Assembly: GCA_025937785.1 (NCBI GenBank)
Contig: JAICQQ010000028.1
Location: 1-59,010 of the forward strand
Direction: 5' to 3'
Origin: Polyangiaceae bacterium
GTDB lineage: Bacteria; Myxococcota_A; Polyangia; Polyangiales; Polyangiaceae
DNA: 59,010 nt
The position numbers and the translations under genes are program-made. The notes beneath the pieces are model-generated. The model was not told where the DNA came from, did not search any database, and saw only the letters and a list, made by a program, of their open reading frames with translations. Positions 52,474 through 59,010 of the stretch are shown piece by piece; position 1 is the first letter of the stretch; every line of letters starts with the position of its first letter.

Positions 52474-52876
52474 GCCAGGACGGGCCCTTCTCGCTTCGAC
52501 GTCGTATGTCGTTGAAAGTAGTCGTGTTCTAGCGTCGCTGTGCGCAGACCGGCAGACGGAGCTCTCCCGAAAATTGGGCCAAGATCGGTGAGTTCTGTAA
52601 GTCCCGCCCATGGCCACCTCGAAGTTCGGCTCACGTTCCGCTCGCTTGATCGCCAGTGCTCGCCTGCAGCCCGAGCTGGCGCTCAGGGTGCAACTGCGGC
52701 TCCCTTTCACGTCGCGTCAGCAGTTTACGGCAGCGGTAGCGCGGCCGCGCGCATCCGCGGTGACGCCCGTTCGGCCCGATGCCGGGCCCGGTGTCAGCAA
52801 GTGTCGCGTCGCCGAAACCCCCATGAGCGCGCAGCTCCACTGGTTCGCTCGCAGTGTCAACCGGGCGCGCTGAGGC
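52474..52876. other. Intergenic region without a supportable gene
   Basis: 403 bp between two leftward genes. An 87-codon frame on the plus strand (52610-52873) lacks a ribosome-binding site and has Arg/Ser/Ala composition like random high-GC frames, so it is not called. Confidence 0.45.
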
Positions 52877-53239
52877 TCACCGGAAAGCGTTGCCACGGGC
52901 CAAGAGTTGGACGAGCACCCGCGTCTGAGGTCCCCCGAGGGGACCGTACTGAATGCCGAAGCAGCCGGGCCTCGACCAGCGCACGACGCCGGTGAAGGGG
53001 AGCGGTTGCGTGTCGGGTAGTCGCACGACGAGCAGGGTGGTCTCACCGACCGCCGGCGGTTCTTCGCTCTCGATCGCCATGCCGCCGAGCCCGAGGTTCA
53101 ACGTGCGCCCAAGGCCGCGTTGGCGGCCCCGTGCGTAGCTGACGGCGGCTTCGACGGTCACGCGCGGCGACCGACGCCGCGCGAGTTCGTGCGGATGCGC
53201 GAGCAGGTAGGGCGCAGCGCTGTTGGGAGATGCTTGCAT
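52877..53239 (-). CDS. PilZ-domain protein
   Basis: A 120-residue protein from ATG 53239 (MQASPNSAAPYLL). The PilZ domain begins with the c-di-GMP loop R22-S-P-type RRRSPR (R22xxxR26 present) and continues with SYARGRQRGLGRTLNLGLGG, then VRLPDTQPLPFTGVVRWSRP and FGIQYGPL. The second motif, usually [D/N]-x-S-x-x-G, reads N48-L-G50-L-G-G53, with Gly in place of Ser. Binding of c-di-GMP may therefore be weak or absent. Likely a small cytoplasmic adaptor. Confidence 0.82.
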   Translation of the reverse strand: MQASPNSAAPYLLAHPHELARRRSPRVTVEAAVSYARGRQRGLGRTLNLGLGGMAIESEEPPAVGETTLLVVRLPDTQPLPFTGVVRWSRPGCFGIQYGPLGGPQTRVLVQLLARGNAFR

Positions 53240-53404
53240 GGAACCTGCACCGGGCAGGAGCAAGAATCCGGCCAACACACGCGGCGCGCGCGGTAGCGCG
53301 AATGCGGCGCGAAGTTCGCTGGAGCAGGTACCCGGCGTCTCAGCGCGAGAGCGCGAGGCGGCGAGGCGCACCCAATTTGAAACACCGCGCTGTTCGAAAC
53401 AGTG

Positions 53405-55192
53405 TCACAGGGTTTCCAAATAGGTGACCAAGTCGTCGAGCTCGGCTTCGCTCAGGTGCGAGGTCCTGCCGTGGCGATCTCCACCCCCGCAGGCGCTGAA
53501 GCGCTCGCGGAGTGTGGACGCGCAGCCATCGTGCAGGTAGGGAGCGCGTGCGGCGATGCCTACGAGACTGGGAACGACGAAGTCGCCCCCGGTGCCCACG
53601 TCGAAGATGCCCCGGTTGGTCAGCTGGGGTCCGGTGTGGCATTCGTTGCACGCGACGTTGGCATCGAAGAAGAGCGCCTTGCCGCGCTCCACCGCGTCCG
53701 GATCGCCCAGGCGGGCGACAGGTCGCGCGACGCTGTCCACCCAGCCTAGAAATGCCTCTTGCTGCTCGTCGTTCGGGGCGATCGGCAGGCTCATCCGACC
53801 CACCATCACTTCGCCCACGAGCATGCTGAAATCCTCCATGTCGCCGTCCCAGTGATAGGGAGCGCGCTGCGCGATGCCGCCCGCCACGTTCTGCGTGCGC
53901 CGCCAACTGGTCTCGGTGAAGTTCCAGGTCTGCCCGTCGTCCATGCCTTCCGGATGGCACGATGCGCATGCGATACCGGAGCCGGTGTTCATGTGAAACA
54001 GCGCGAGCCCGGTGTTCGCGCGCGATTCGCCGCTGAGTGCGATCACGGCGCCGTCCTCCAGGTAGAGGGCGGCCGGTTCGCGGCTTTGCACCACGGTGTG
54101 TCCCTCGGCATCGAACGCGACGGCGACTGGTTCACCCGGCGAGGGCTCACTGGCACCGCAATCCTGGGCGGAGTCGAGCGAATCGAAGCTCAGTACGGAC
54201 GTCGTTTCAGACCAGGCGTTGCCCGCGACGACCACCGCAATGCGGCCCTGGTCGGACACAGCGATATCCGTAGGGCCGGCGCTGCCCAGCAATTGCACCG
54301 GGGGGCTCGCCATGCCGCGACCAGTCGCGTCGCGCGTGAACGTCGTCAGCGCGGGGCGCACTATCGAGAAGCTGCAGGAACCCGAGCCGCCCGAGTAGCC
54401 CGAGGGTGCGGTGCTGACGCCCCTGGCAGTGTCTGCCACCTGGTGCACGATGTGCACCTGGTCGTCGGGTCCTGCGACTGCACGCCAAGCGACGCTGGGT
54501 CGCGAACCCGGTTCGAGCACGTCTGGAGTCGAGCGTTGCTCGATCTGACCGTCCGCGTTCAGCACGATGATCTCCGCGCTGCGAAAGGTCGTGAGCACCA
54601 GGTCACCGCCGCTGACGACCACATCGCGCAGGTCATCGGCGACAGCCAGCTGGCGCACGACGTCACCGCTCTCGGTGTCGAGGCTCACGAGAGTGCCGTT
54701 CTGACACGTGACGTGAAGCAGGCCTGTGCCGGCGTCGAAGGCGATGCCCCGCGGTGCGCTGCACACCGCGTAGCGTTCGATGAGCCGTTCACGATCGAGG
54801 TCGATGCGGGCCACCGCGGCGGCGTCGCGCAGGACCACGTAGGCGTTCGACCCGGACCCCATCACGACCCTTCCCGGGACCTCACCCGCTTCGAGCTGAA
54901 TCGGCGTGACCGCGCGTCGCTCGAGGTGAACGACGAACACGGCATCTCGGTCGGGATCCGACGCCACCGCGATCGTGCCGTCGTGGCTGGTCGTCAGCGT
55001 ACCACCCATGATTGGCCGCGCGGGCGCAGCTTTGATGCGCTGGCCCCCGCCCGGTACCGTCTCCACGCCGGTACCCGGAGTGACGAGGGTGCCCTCGTCC
55101 GGATGGTTCGTACACGCCGTGCCCAGCGCCAGGGCCACGGTCGGCAGAAGTGCGCGGGTGCTCACCCGGTATGCGATGCCCGTTCTTCTCAT
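53405..55192 (-). CDS. Beta-propeller protein with di-haem cytochrome c domain, MauG/peroxidase-like
   Basis: A 595-residue secreted lipoprotein-like protein. ATG 55192 (MRRTGIAYRV) has GGGGAG upstream and a signal ending in LGTAC. Residues about 60-370 are a seven-bladed-type propeller (GTIAVASDPDRDAVFVVHLE; GIAFDAGTGLLHVTCQNGTL). Residues about 395-590 hold two CxxCH motifs: CASCH (409-413) and CNECH (515-519), with VPSLVGIAARAPYLHDGCAS and a closing LSEAELDDLVTYLETL typical of MauG-like or cytochrome c peroxidases. It probably performs an envelope redox reaction. Substrate unknown. Confidence 0.88.
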   Translation of the reverse strand: MRRTGIAYRVSTRALLPTVALALGTACTNHPDEGTLVTPGTGVETVPGGGQRIKAAPARPIMGGTLTTSHDGTIAVASDPDRDAVFVVHLERRAVTPIQLEAGEVPGRVVMGSGSNAYVVLRDAAAVARIDLDRERLIERYAVCSAPRGIAFDAGTGLLHVTCQNGTLVSLDTESGDVVRQLAVADDLRDVVVSGGDLVLTTFRSAEIIVLNADGQIEQRSTPDVLEPGSRPSVAWRAVAGPDDQVHIVHQVADTARGVSTAPSGYSGGSGSCSFSIVRPALTTFTRDATGRGMASPPVQLLGSAGPTDIAVSDQGRIAVVVAGNAWSETTSVLSFDSLDSAQDCGASEPSPGEPVAVAFDAEGHTVVQSREPAALYLEDGAVIALSGESRANTGLALFHMNTGSGIACASCHPEGMDDGQTWNFTETSWRRTQNVAGGIAQRAPYHWDGDMEDFSMLVGEVMVGRMSLPIAPNDEQQEAFLGWVDSVARPVARLGDPDAVERGKALFFDANVACNECHTGPQLTNRGIFDVGTGGDFVVPSLVGIAARAPYLHDGCASTLRERFSACGGGDRHGRTSHLSEAELDDLVTYLETL

Positions 55193-55412
55193 TTTCTCCC
55201 CAACGTTCCCACCCATGTTCCAACCTCCGCTGCAAGCGTAGCGAATCCCCGCAAGAGTGGCCAGCAAGCTTTCGGTGCGCGCAGCATCTCTTCCCCGCCC
55301 TTTTGCGTGAACAGGGTGAAACAAAGTTGGCGCTCGGACCCACGTCCGAAGAGAAACTGCAGCCGCACGGGCACTTACCCAAGGGCGTTGGCGGACCGTA
55401 GTCTTAGAGGTG

Positions 55413-56564
55413 ATGAGGACGCGTCTGGGTCGGGTCGCGCTCGCACTGCTGACCTGCTTCGGCGGTTGCAGTGCGGCGCCGCTTCAGCCATCCGCCGTCG
55501 AGCCGTCCATTACCGAAGCGTCCGTCGCTCAACCCGCCCAGCCGGGCCCTGCCGGGGGGCGGGCGGTCTTAGGCTCCGCCGCAGCCACTGAATCCCCCTT
55601 CTCGTTCGTGCGCGGCGGGCGGCGTTTCGAAGGCGTCCTGTCAGTCCCTGCCCATCGCCGGGGGGACCGTTTGCCGAGCGTCGTGCTGGTGCACGGCAGC
55701 GGACCAATGTCGCGCGATGGTGTGATGCCGGGGCAGCTCGGGCTCGGTTTCGGGTTCGACTTTCCGGTCTACGCAGAGCTGGCACGCGAACTCACGCGCC
55801 TGGGCTACATCGTGGCCCGCTACGACAAGCGTACCTGTGCTGGAACCCGGTTCTGCACCAACGACGCGATGGGGTGGGGGCTTGCGTTCGGTGCGGCGGA
55901 GCAGGACATGCTGATCGACGACTTGGTGGAAGACGCGAAGGCTGCCTACGGGCGTCTGCTGCAGTACGAGTTCGTCGACGCTCGGCGCACGGTCTTCGTC
56001 GGTCACAGTCAGGGCGCGCAGCTCGTGCCTCGTCTCTTGACCGACATGGCCGAGGTGCCGGCGGGGGTGATGCTGACGCCGCCCTACCGTGACGTGCCGG
56101 CGCTGCTGCGGGAACAAGGCCAGCTGCTGGTGCGCATCATGCAAGAAGCCGGCAAGCCGCACCGCATTGCCGAGGGCCACGACTTGATCCGCGCGGCCGC
56201 TTGGCTCGACGCTTTGAAGTTGGGGCGCCCGACACCGGCGCGCATTCTCGGGCAGCCGCTATCATTTTGGCGTTCCTGGATCCGCGCCAGTCAGGAAGCA
56301 CCACAGCTGGCGCGGACGCTGCGACGCCCGCTGCTGGTGGTGGGCGGAGATTACGACTACAACGTTTCGCGCGACCAACTTCGGCTGTGGCAAGAGTGGC
56401 TCGCCGGCTCGCCCCACCGTGTGGCGGTGGTGCCCTGCATGACGCACGCGCTCAATTGCATTTCACAAGCGGACCCTCGCTTGATCCAGTCGCGCGACAT
56501 CGGCCACCGCATCGATCGCGATCTCATCCGGCAGCTCGGCGGCTTTCTGACGGAAAGTTTGTGA
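55413..56564 (+). CDS. Alpha/beta hydrolase lipoprotein
   Basis: A 383-residue protein; ATG 55413 follows agagg (GTG 55410 is also possible). The signal ends in CFGGC with lipid Cys19. The hydrolase fold has the oxyanion HGSG (94-97, VVLVHGSGPMSRDG), the nucleophile elbow VFVGHSQGA with Ser199, a late Asp in VGGDYDYNV and a His in CMTHALN. The size and HGSG-to-GHSQG spacing fit BAAT/dienelactone-type or YqiA-like acyl hydrolases. Substrate unknown. Convergent with the zinc-finger/histone-fold gene with a 5-bp gap. Confidence 0.88.
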   Translation: MRTRLGRVALALLTCFGGCSAAPLQPSAVEPSITEASVAQPAQPGPAGGRAVLGSAAATESPFSFVRGGRRFEGVLSVPAHRRGDRLPSVVLVHGSGPMSRDGVMPGQLGLGFGFDFPVYAELARELTRLGYIVARYDKRTCAGTRFCTNDAMGWGLAFGAAEQDMLIDDLVEDAKAAYGRLLQYEFVDARRTVFVGHSQGAQLVPRLLTDMAEVPAGVMLTPPYRDVPALLREQGQLLVRIMQEAGKPHRIAEGHDLIRAAAWLDALKLGRPTPARILGQPLSFWRSWIRASQEAPQLARTLRRPLLVVGGDYDYNVSRDQLRLWQEWLAGSPHRVAVVPCMTHALNCISQADPRLIQSRDIGHRIDRDLIRQLGGFLTESL

Positions 56565-56569
56565 GCGGC

Positions 56570-57097
56570 TCACGGACGCTTGTCGAGGATCGCCGCGAAG
56601 TCGCGATCCATCACCGTCTTGCGGTCGTCCTCCGCGGCGTGGCGAATGGCCTGGACGCACAAGCGGCGCAGGTGGTCGGAGAGGACGTTGACGACGTTGT
56701 CCGAGGTGTTCATGCCCGATCGTGCGCGGATGTATTGCTTGAGCTTCGATACCACCACCAACACCTCTCGGGGCAGGTCCTTGTCGTCGTCCTCCCCCAC
56801 GATGCGGCGGCGCGGCGGAGGCTCGACGGCAGCGCGGGATTCGGCTGCGGCGCGCGGAGCGGCGCGTTCCTCGTCGCCGCGCGCCCTCCACTCCGCTTCC
56901 GAGGGCGCTACCGCCGGCTCGGCCCATGCGTCGCGGTGGCGTGCCTCGGGCACGTGTGCGTCCCAGCAAGGCACCGAGCAGAAGTAGAGCTCGAGGCGCT
57001 TTCTGTTGCAGGTGGACACGCTGCACCGAAAATACTCAGAACCGAAATCAATAGGTTTTTTGCACGTACTGCAAAGCCTGAAATGTGTGTCACCCAT
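56570..57097 (-). CDS. Zinc-finger plus histone-fold protein
   Basis: A 175-residue protein preceded by gggagagg. Residues 5-54 hold a zinc module: Cys9, Cys12, Cys25, Cys30, Cys40, Cys44, His48 and His54, spaced for two metal sites. A charged linker (about 60-106) follows. Residues about 109-172 look like a histone fold: a short helix (REVLVVVSKLKQYIRARSG), a long central helix (SDNVVNVLSDHLRRLCVQAI) and loop RKTVMDRDF leading to a last helix. The RKTV-x2-D-F stretch matches the L2 loop of archaeal histones (RKT[VI]-x2-[ED]D). Prokaryotic histones fused to zinc fingers are known as a group. DNA binding is inferred. Divergent from a kinase gene. Confidence 0.72.
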   Translation of the reverse strand: MGDTHFRLCSTCKKPIDFGSEYFRCSVSTCNRKRLELYFCSVPCWDAHVPEARHRDAWAEPAVAPSEAEWRARGDEERAAPRAAAESRAAVEPPPRRRIVGEDDDKDLPREVLVVVSKLKQYIRARSGMNTSDNVVNVLSDHLRRLCVQAIRHAAEDDRKTVMDRDFAAILDKRP

Positions 57098-57171
57098 GAC
57101 CTCTCCCTACCTTATCGTTGGCCGAAAGCTTAGGCTTTTGCGCACCGGCTGCGAGCGCTACGATCCACTCG

Positions 57172-58905
57172 ATGGCCACCCGATCCCCGGTGTCCGCCCC
57201 CCGGGTCGGGGGCGACTTCGCGCAAAGCGACAGCGACCTGCGCGGAGCCGGCAGTGCGCCTATGAATGAACTTCGTAGCGACGACGAAGGCGCGGTGCTG
57301 CGCGACACCGAGCGTCCGCCCGACGATTCAGGCAATGCGACCTCAGGCGCGCGTGAGGCCGCCGGACGCGCAGCGTTCTCGTCCTCGGTCGGTGGCGACG
57401 AGTCCGGGGCCAAGCAGTGTCCCGTGTGCCTCGGTCGATTCCCCGTCACCTTCAAGGTTTGTCCTCACGACGCGAGCGAGCTGGAGGATGCGCCGGAGCT
57501 CGAGGACGACGTGGTGGGTCAGAAGCTGGGCGGCACCTACGAAATCGTGCGGGTGATAGGCGAAGGCGGCATGGGCCGCGTGTACGAGGCGAAACACACG
57601 CGTTTGCCGAACAAGCGCTTCGCCGTGAAGTTGTTGCACCCCGAGCTCGCGCGCCAGGCAGAGGTCATGGCTCGCTTCCAGCGTGAGGCAGAGGCGGCCA
57701 GCGTGCTCACGCACCCCAACGTCGTCTCGGTAGTCGACGTCGACCGCGCCGCCGACGGCACGCCGTACATCGTGGCCGAGTTGCTCGAAGGCGAGCAGCT
57801 GGGCGAACACCTCGATCGCATGGGACATCTGGCTCCGGGTCGGGCCGTTGCCATCGTTCGACAAATCTGTCGAGCGCTCGCGGTCGCGCACGAGCGCGGC
57901 ATCGTGCATCGCGACATGAAGCCCGAGAACGTCTTCCTGGCCGGCGAGGATAGGCAGGTGAAAGTGCTCGACTTCGGCATCTCGATGGTCGGAGACAACA
58001 ACAGCTCGCTCACCCGCACCGGCATGGTGATGGGCACGCCCGACTACATGCCGCCCGAGCAAGCGAAGGGGCAACGCGTCGACCGCCGTGCCGACATTTA
58101 CGCCGTCGGCGCCATCCTTTACCGCGCGCTCACCGGCCGGAAACCGTTCGACGAGAGCGATCAAATGGCGACGCTGACCGCGGTGCTGGTGCAAGAGCCG
58201 AAGCGACCGCGCACGTTGAACGCCGCAATCCCGGCGGGGCTAGAAGTGGTGGTGCAGCGCGCGATGGCGAAAGAGCCGCGGGAGCGTTACCAGACCATGC
58301 TCGAGTTCGAGCAAGATCTGGCCGCCTTCGACGACGGCTCGCTCGAGCACAAGGGCGCTGCGCTGGCTCAAGGCGGCCTCGGAGACGCCGAGCGGGTCAG
58401 CTGGATCGCGGGGGTGGTGCGGCTCGCCCAAAGCGCAGGAGTGGCCCAGGGAGCGAAGTTTTCTCGCCCCATGATCGTGACGATGAGCGTGGCGGCCACG
58501 CTCTGGGTGTTCGCAGGGCTGTGCGACATGGCACAGGCCACGATTCTATTGCTCGGCGACGGCCAGACGCTGACCAAGGTCGAAACTTGGGCGATCCTGA
58601 TCGGGGTCGCCGGCGTGCTGATCACGCCGCTCGTGCTCTGGTATCGCCACGTCGCGCTCAAGGTCTGGGCGAGCACGCCGCGTTCGATGGATCTAGCGGA
58701 GCGCCTGTGGGGCGCGGTGACCTCCAGTGCAGCGGTCTACGGCGTAGGCACCATTGCCGTGCGCCTGTATCACGGGCTCTATGCGGGCGACCCCGAAGGA
58801 ACGGCGTGGGCGGGCTACGCCATCATCTTGTACCTCGCTGCCGCAGTGATAGGTGCATCGACCTGGTTCGGCGCCCGCATGAAGGGCGCACTCTTCAAGC
58901 GCTAG
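57172..58905 (+). CDS. Ser/Thr protein kinase with N-terminal zinc ribbon and four C-terminal membrane helices
   Basis: A 577-residue protein if ATG 57172 is used (TTG 57118 and ATG 57262 are alternatives). A Ser/Gly/Asp-rich start is followed by a zinc-ribbon-like CPVCLGRF...VCPHD (Cys83, Cys86, Cys97, His99). The kinase has IGEGGMGRVYEA, Lys153 in FAVKLL, HRDMKPEN (246-253), DFG (267-269) and GTPDYMPPEQA. The C-terminal 190 residues hold four helices (TMSVAATLWVFAGLC; WAILIGVAGVLITPLVLW; AVYGVGTIAVRLYHGLY; GYAIILYLAAAVIGAS). The kinase domain is on the cytoplasmic side. The stop codon lies inside the first unit of a 16-bp repeat. Confidence 0.9.
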   Translation: MATRSPVSAPRVGGDFAQSDSDLRGAGSAPMNELRSDDEGAVLRDTERPPDDSGNATSGAREAAGRAAFSSSVGGDESGAKQCPVCLGRFPVTFKVCPHDASELEDAPELEDDVVGQKLGGTYEIVRVIGEGGMGRVYEAKHTRLPNKRFAVKLLHPELARQAEVMARFQREAEAASVLTHPNVVSVVDVDRAADGTPYIVAELLEGEQLGEHLDRMGHLAPGRAVAIVRQICRALAVAHERGIVHRDMKPENVFLAGEDRQVKVLDFGISMVGDNNSSLTRTGMVMGTPDYMPPEQAKGQRVDRRADIYAVGAILYRALTGRKPFDESDQMATLTAVLVQEPKRPRTLNAAIPAGLEVVVQRAMAKEPRERYQTMLEFEQDLAAFDDGSLEHKGAALAQGGLGDAERVSWIAGVVRLAQSAGVAQGAKFSRPMIVTMSVAATLWVFAGLCDMAQATILLLGDGQTLTKVETWAILIGVAGVLITPLVLWYRHVALKVWASTPRSMDLAERLWGAVTSSAAVYGVGTIAVRLYHGLYAGDPEGTAWAGYAIILYLAAAVIGASTWFGARMKGALFKR

Positions 58906-59010
58906 CAAAGTCACGCGCTAGCAAAGTCACGCGCTAGCAAAGTCACGCGCTAGCAAAGTCACGCGCTAGCAAAGTCACGCGCTAGCAAAGTCACGCGCTA
59001 GCAAAGTCAC
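58899..59010. repeat. 16-bp tandem repeat at right window edge, seven copies
   Basis: Seven identical head-to-tail copies of gcgctagcaaagtcac fill 58899-59010 exactly to the window end. The first copy includes the last codon and TAG stop of the kinase gene. The array probably continues beyond the window. There are no spacers, so it is not a CRISPR array. Confidence 0.95.

Noticed and set aside
53759..55591. 610-codon plus-strand frame antisense to the di-haem protein
   Set aside because: The minus strand carries two CxxCH motifs, a signal peptide and a good ribosome-binding site; the plus frame has none of these.
58899..59010. CRISPR array
   Set aside because: Direct 16-bp repeats with no spacers and no cas genes.

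Overview
The window reads as high-GC chromosomal DNA of a myxobacterium (Myxococcota, probably class Polyangia near the Sorangium lineage). Support: three Hanks-type Ser/Thr kinases, many lipoproteins with long Gly/Ser/Thr linkers, a DUF1552/DUF1592 pair, a MYXO-CTERM-type sorting tail on an SCE4755-like LPMO-related protein, and dense short transcription units on both strands. No rRNA, tRNA, insertion sequence, phage gene or CRISPR array was found. Both window ends run into short tandem repeats (21-bp unit on the left, 16-bp unit on the right).

Layout. 0.3-9 kb: a PL11-type rhamnogalacturonan lyase lipoprotein, a triple-repeat secreted protein, an outer-membrane-like protein, an EamA transporter, a coiled-coil protein and a DUF1552 protein. 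9-18 kb: a DUF1592 protein, a Cys-rich lipoprotein, a DUF3047 protein and a three-gene ABC importer whose binding protein resembles those encoded beside urea/guanidine carboxylases. 18-29 kb: housekeeping and signalling genes (U32/TrhP-like protein, class I fumarase, AraC regulator, lipoprotein MsrA, two divergent kinases, one carrying a cyclic-nucleotide-binding domain, a LysR protein reduced to its HTH, methionine aminopeptidase). 29-38 kb: a 1052-residue membrane protein with 11-residue repeats, uridine kinase, a polytopic membrane protein, the LPMO-like protein, a TlpA-like lipoprotein and a diacylglycerol-kinase-type lipid kinase. 49-59 kb: phosphoglycerate mutase, TPR and PilZ proteins, a di-haem beta-propeller protein, an alpha/beta hydrolase, a zinc-finger/histone-fold protein and a third kinase.

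The most interesting part is 38.5-48.2 kb, a RiPP (ribosomally made, modified peptide) locus of the NHLP/NHLM type in two converging operons. The + strand operon encodes a 109-residue precursor with a nitrile-hydratase-like leader ending in Gly-Gly, then an AAA/APH-like kinase and a JmjC/Cupin_4 oxygenase; a 14-bp-stem hairpin lies between precursor and kinase. The - strand operon encodes the NHLM export machine (HlyD adaptor, C39 peptidase-ABC transporter, second ABC transporter), preceded by a 56-residue gene at 48018-48188. That small gene has a strong Shine-Dalgarno site and a Gly-Gly leader end matching the first precursor's. No lanthionine synthetase, YcaO, radical SAM or other classical RiPP enzyme lies in the window, so the oxygenase and kinase are the best tailoring candidates. 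This chemistry is inferred from gene context; the export machine and leader type are recognised from sequence.
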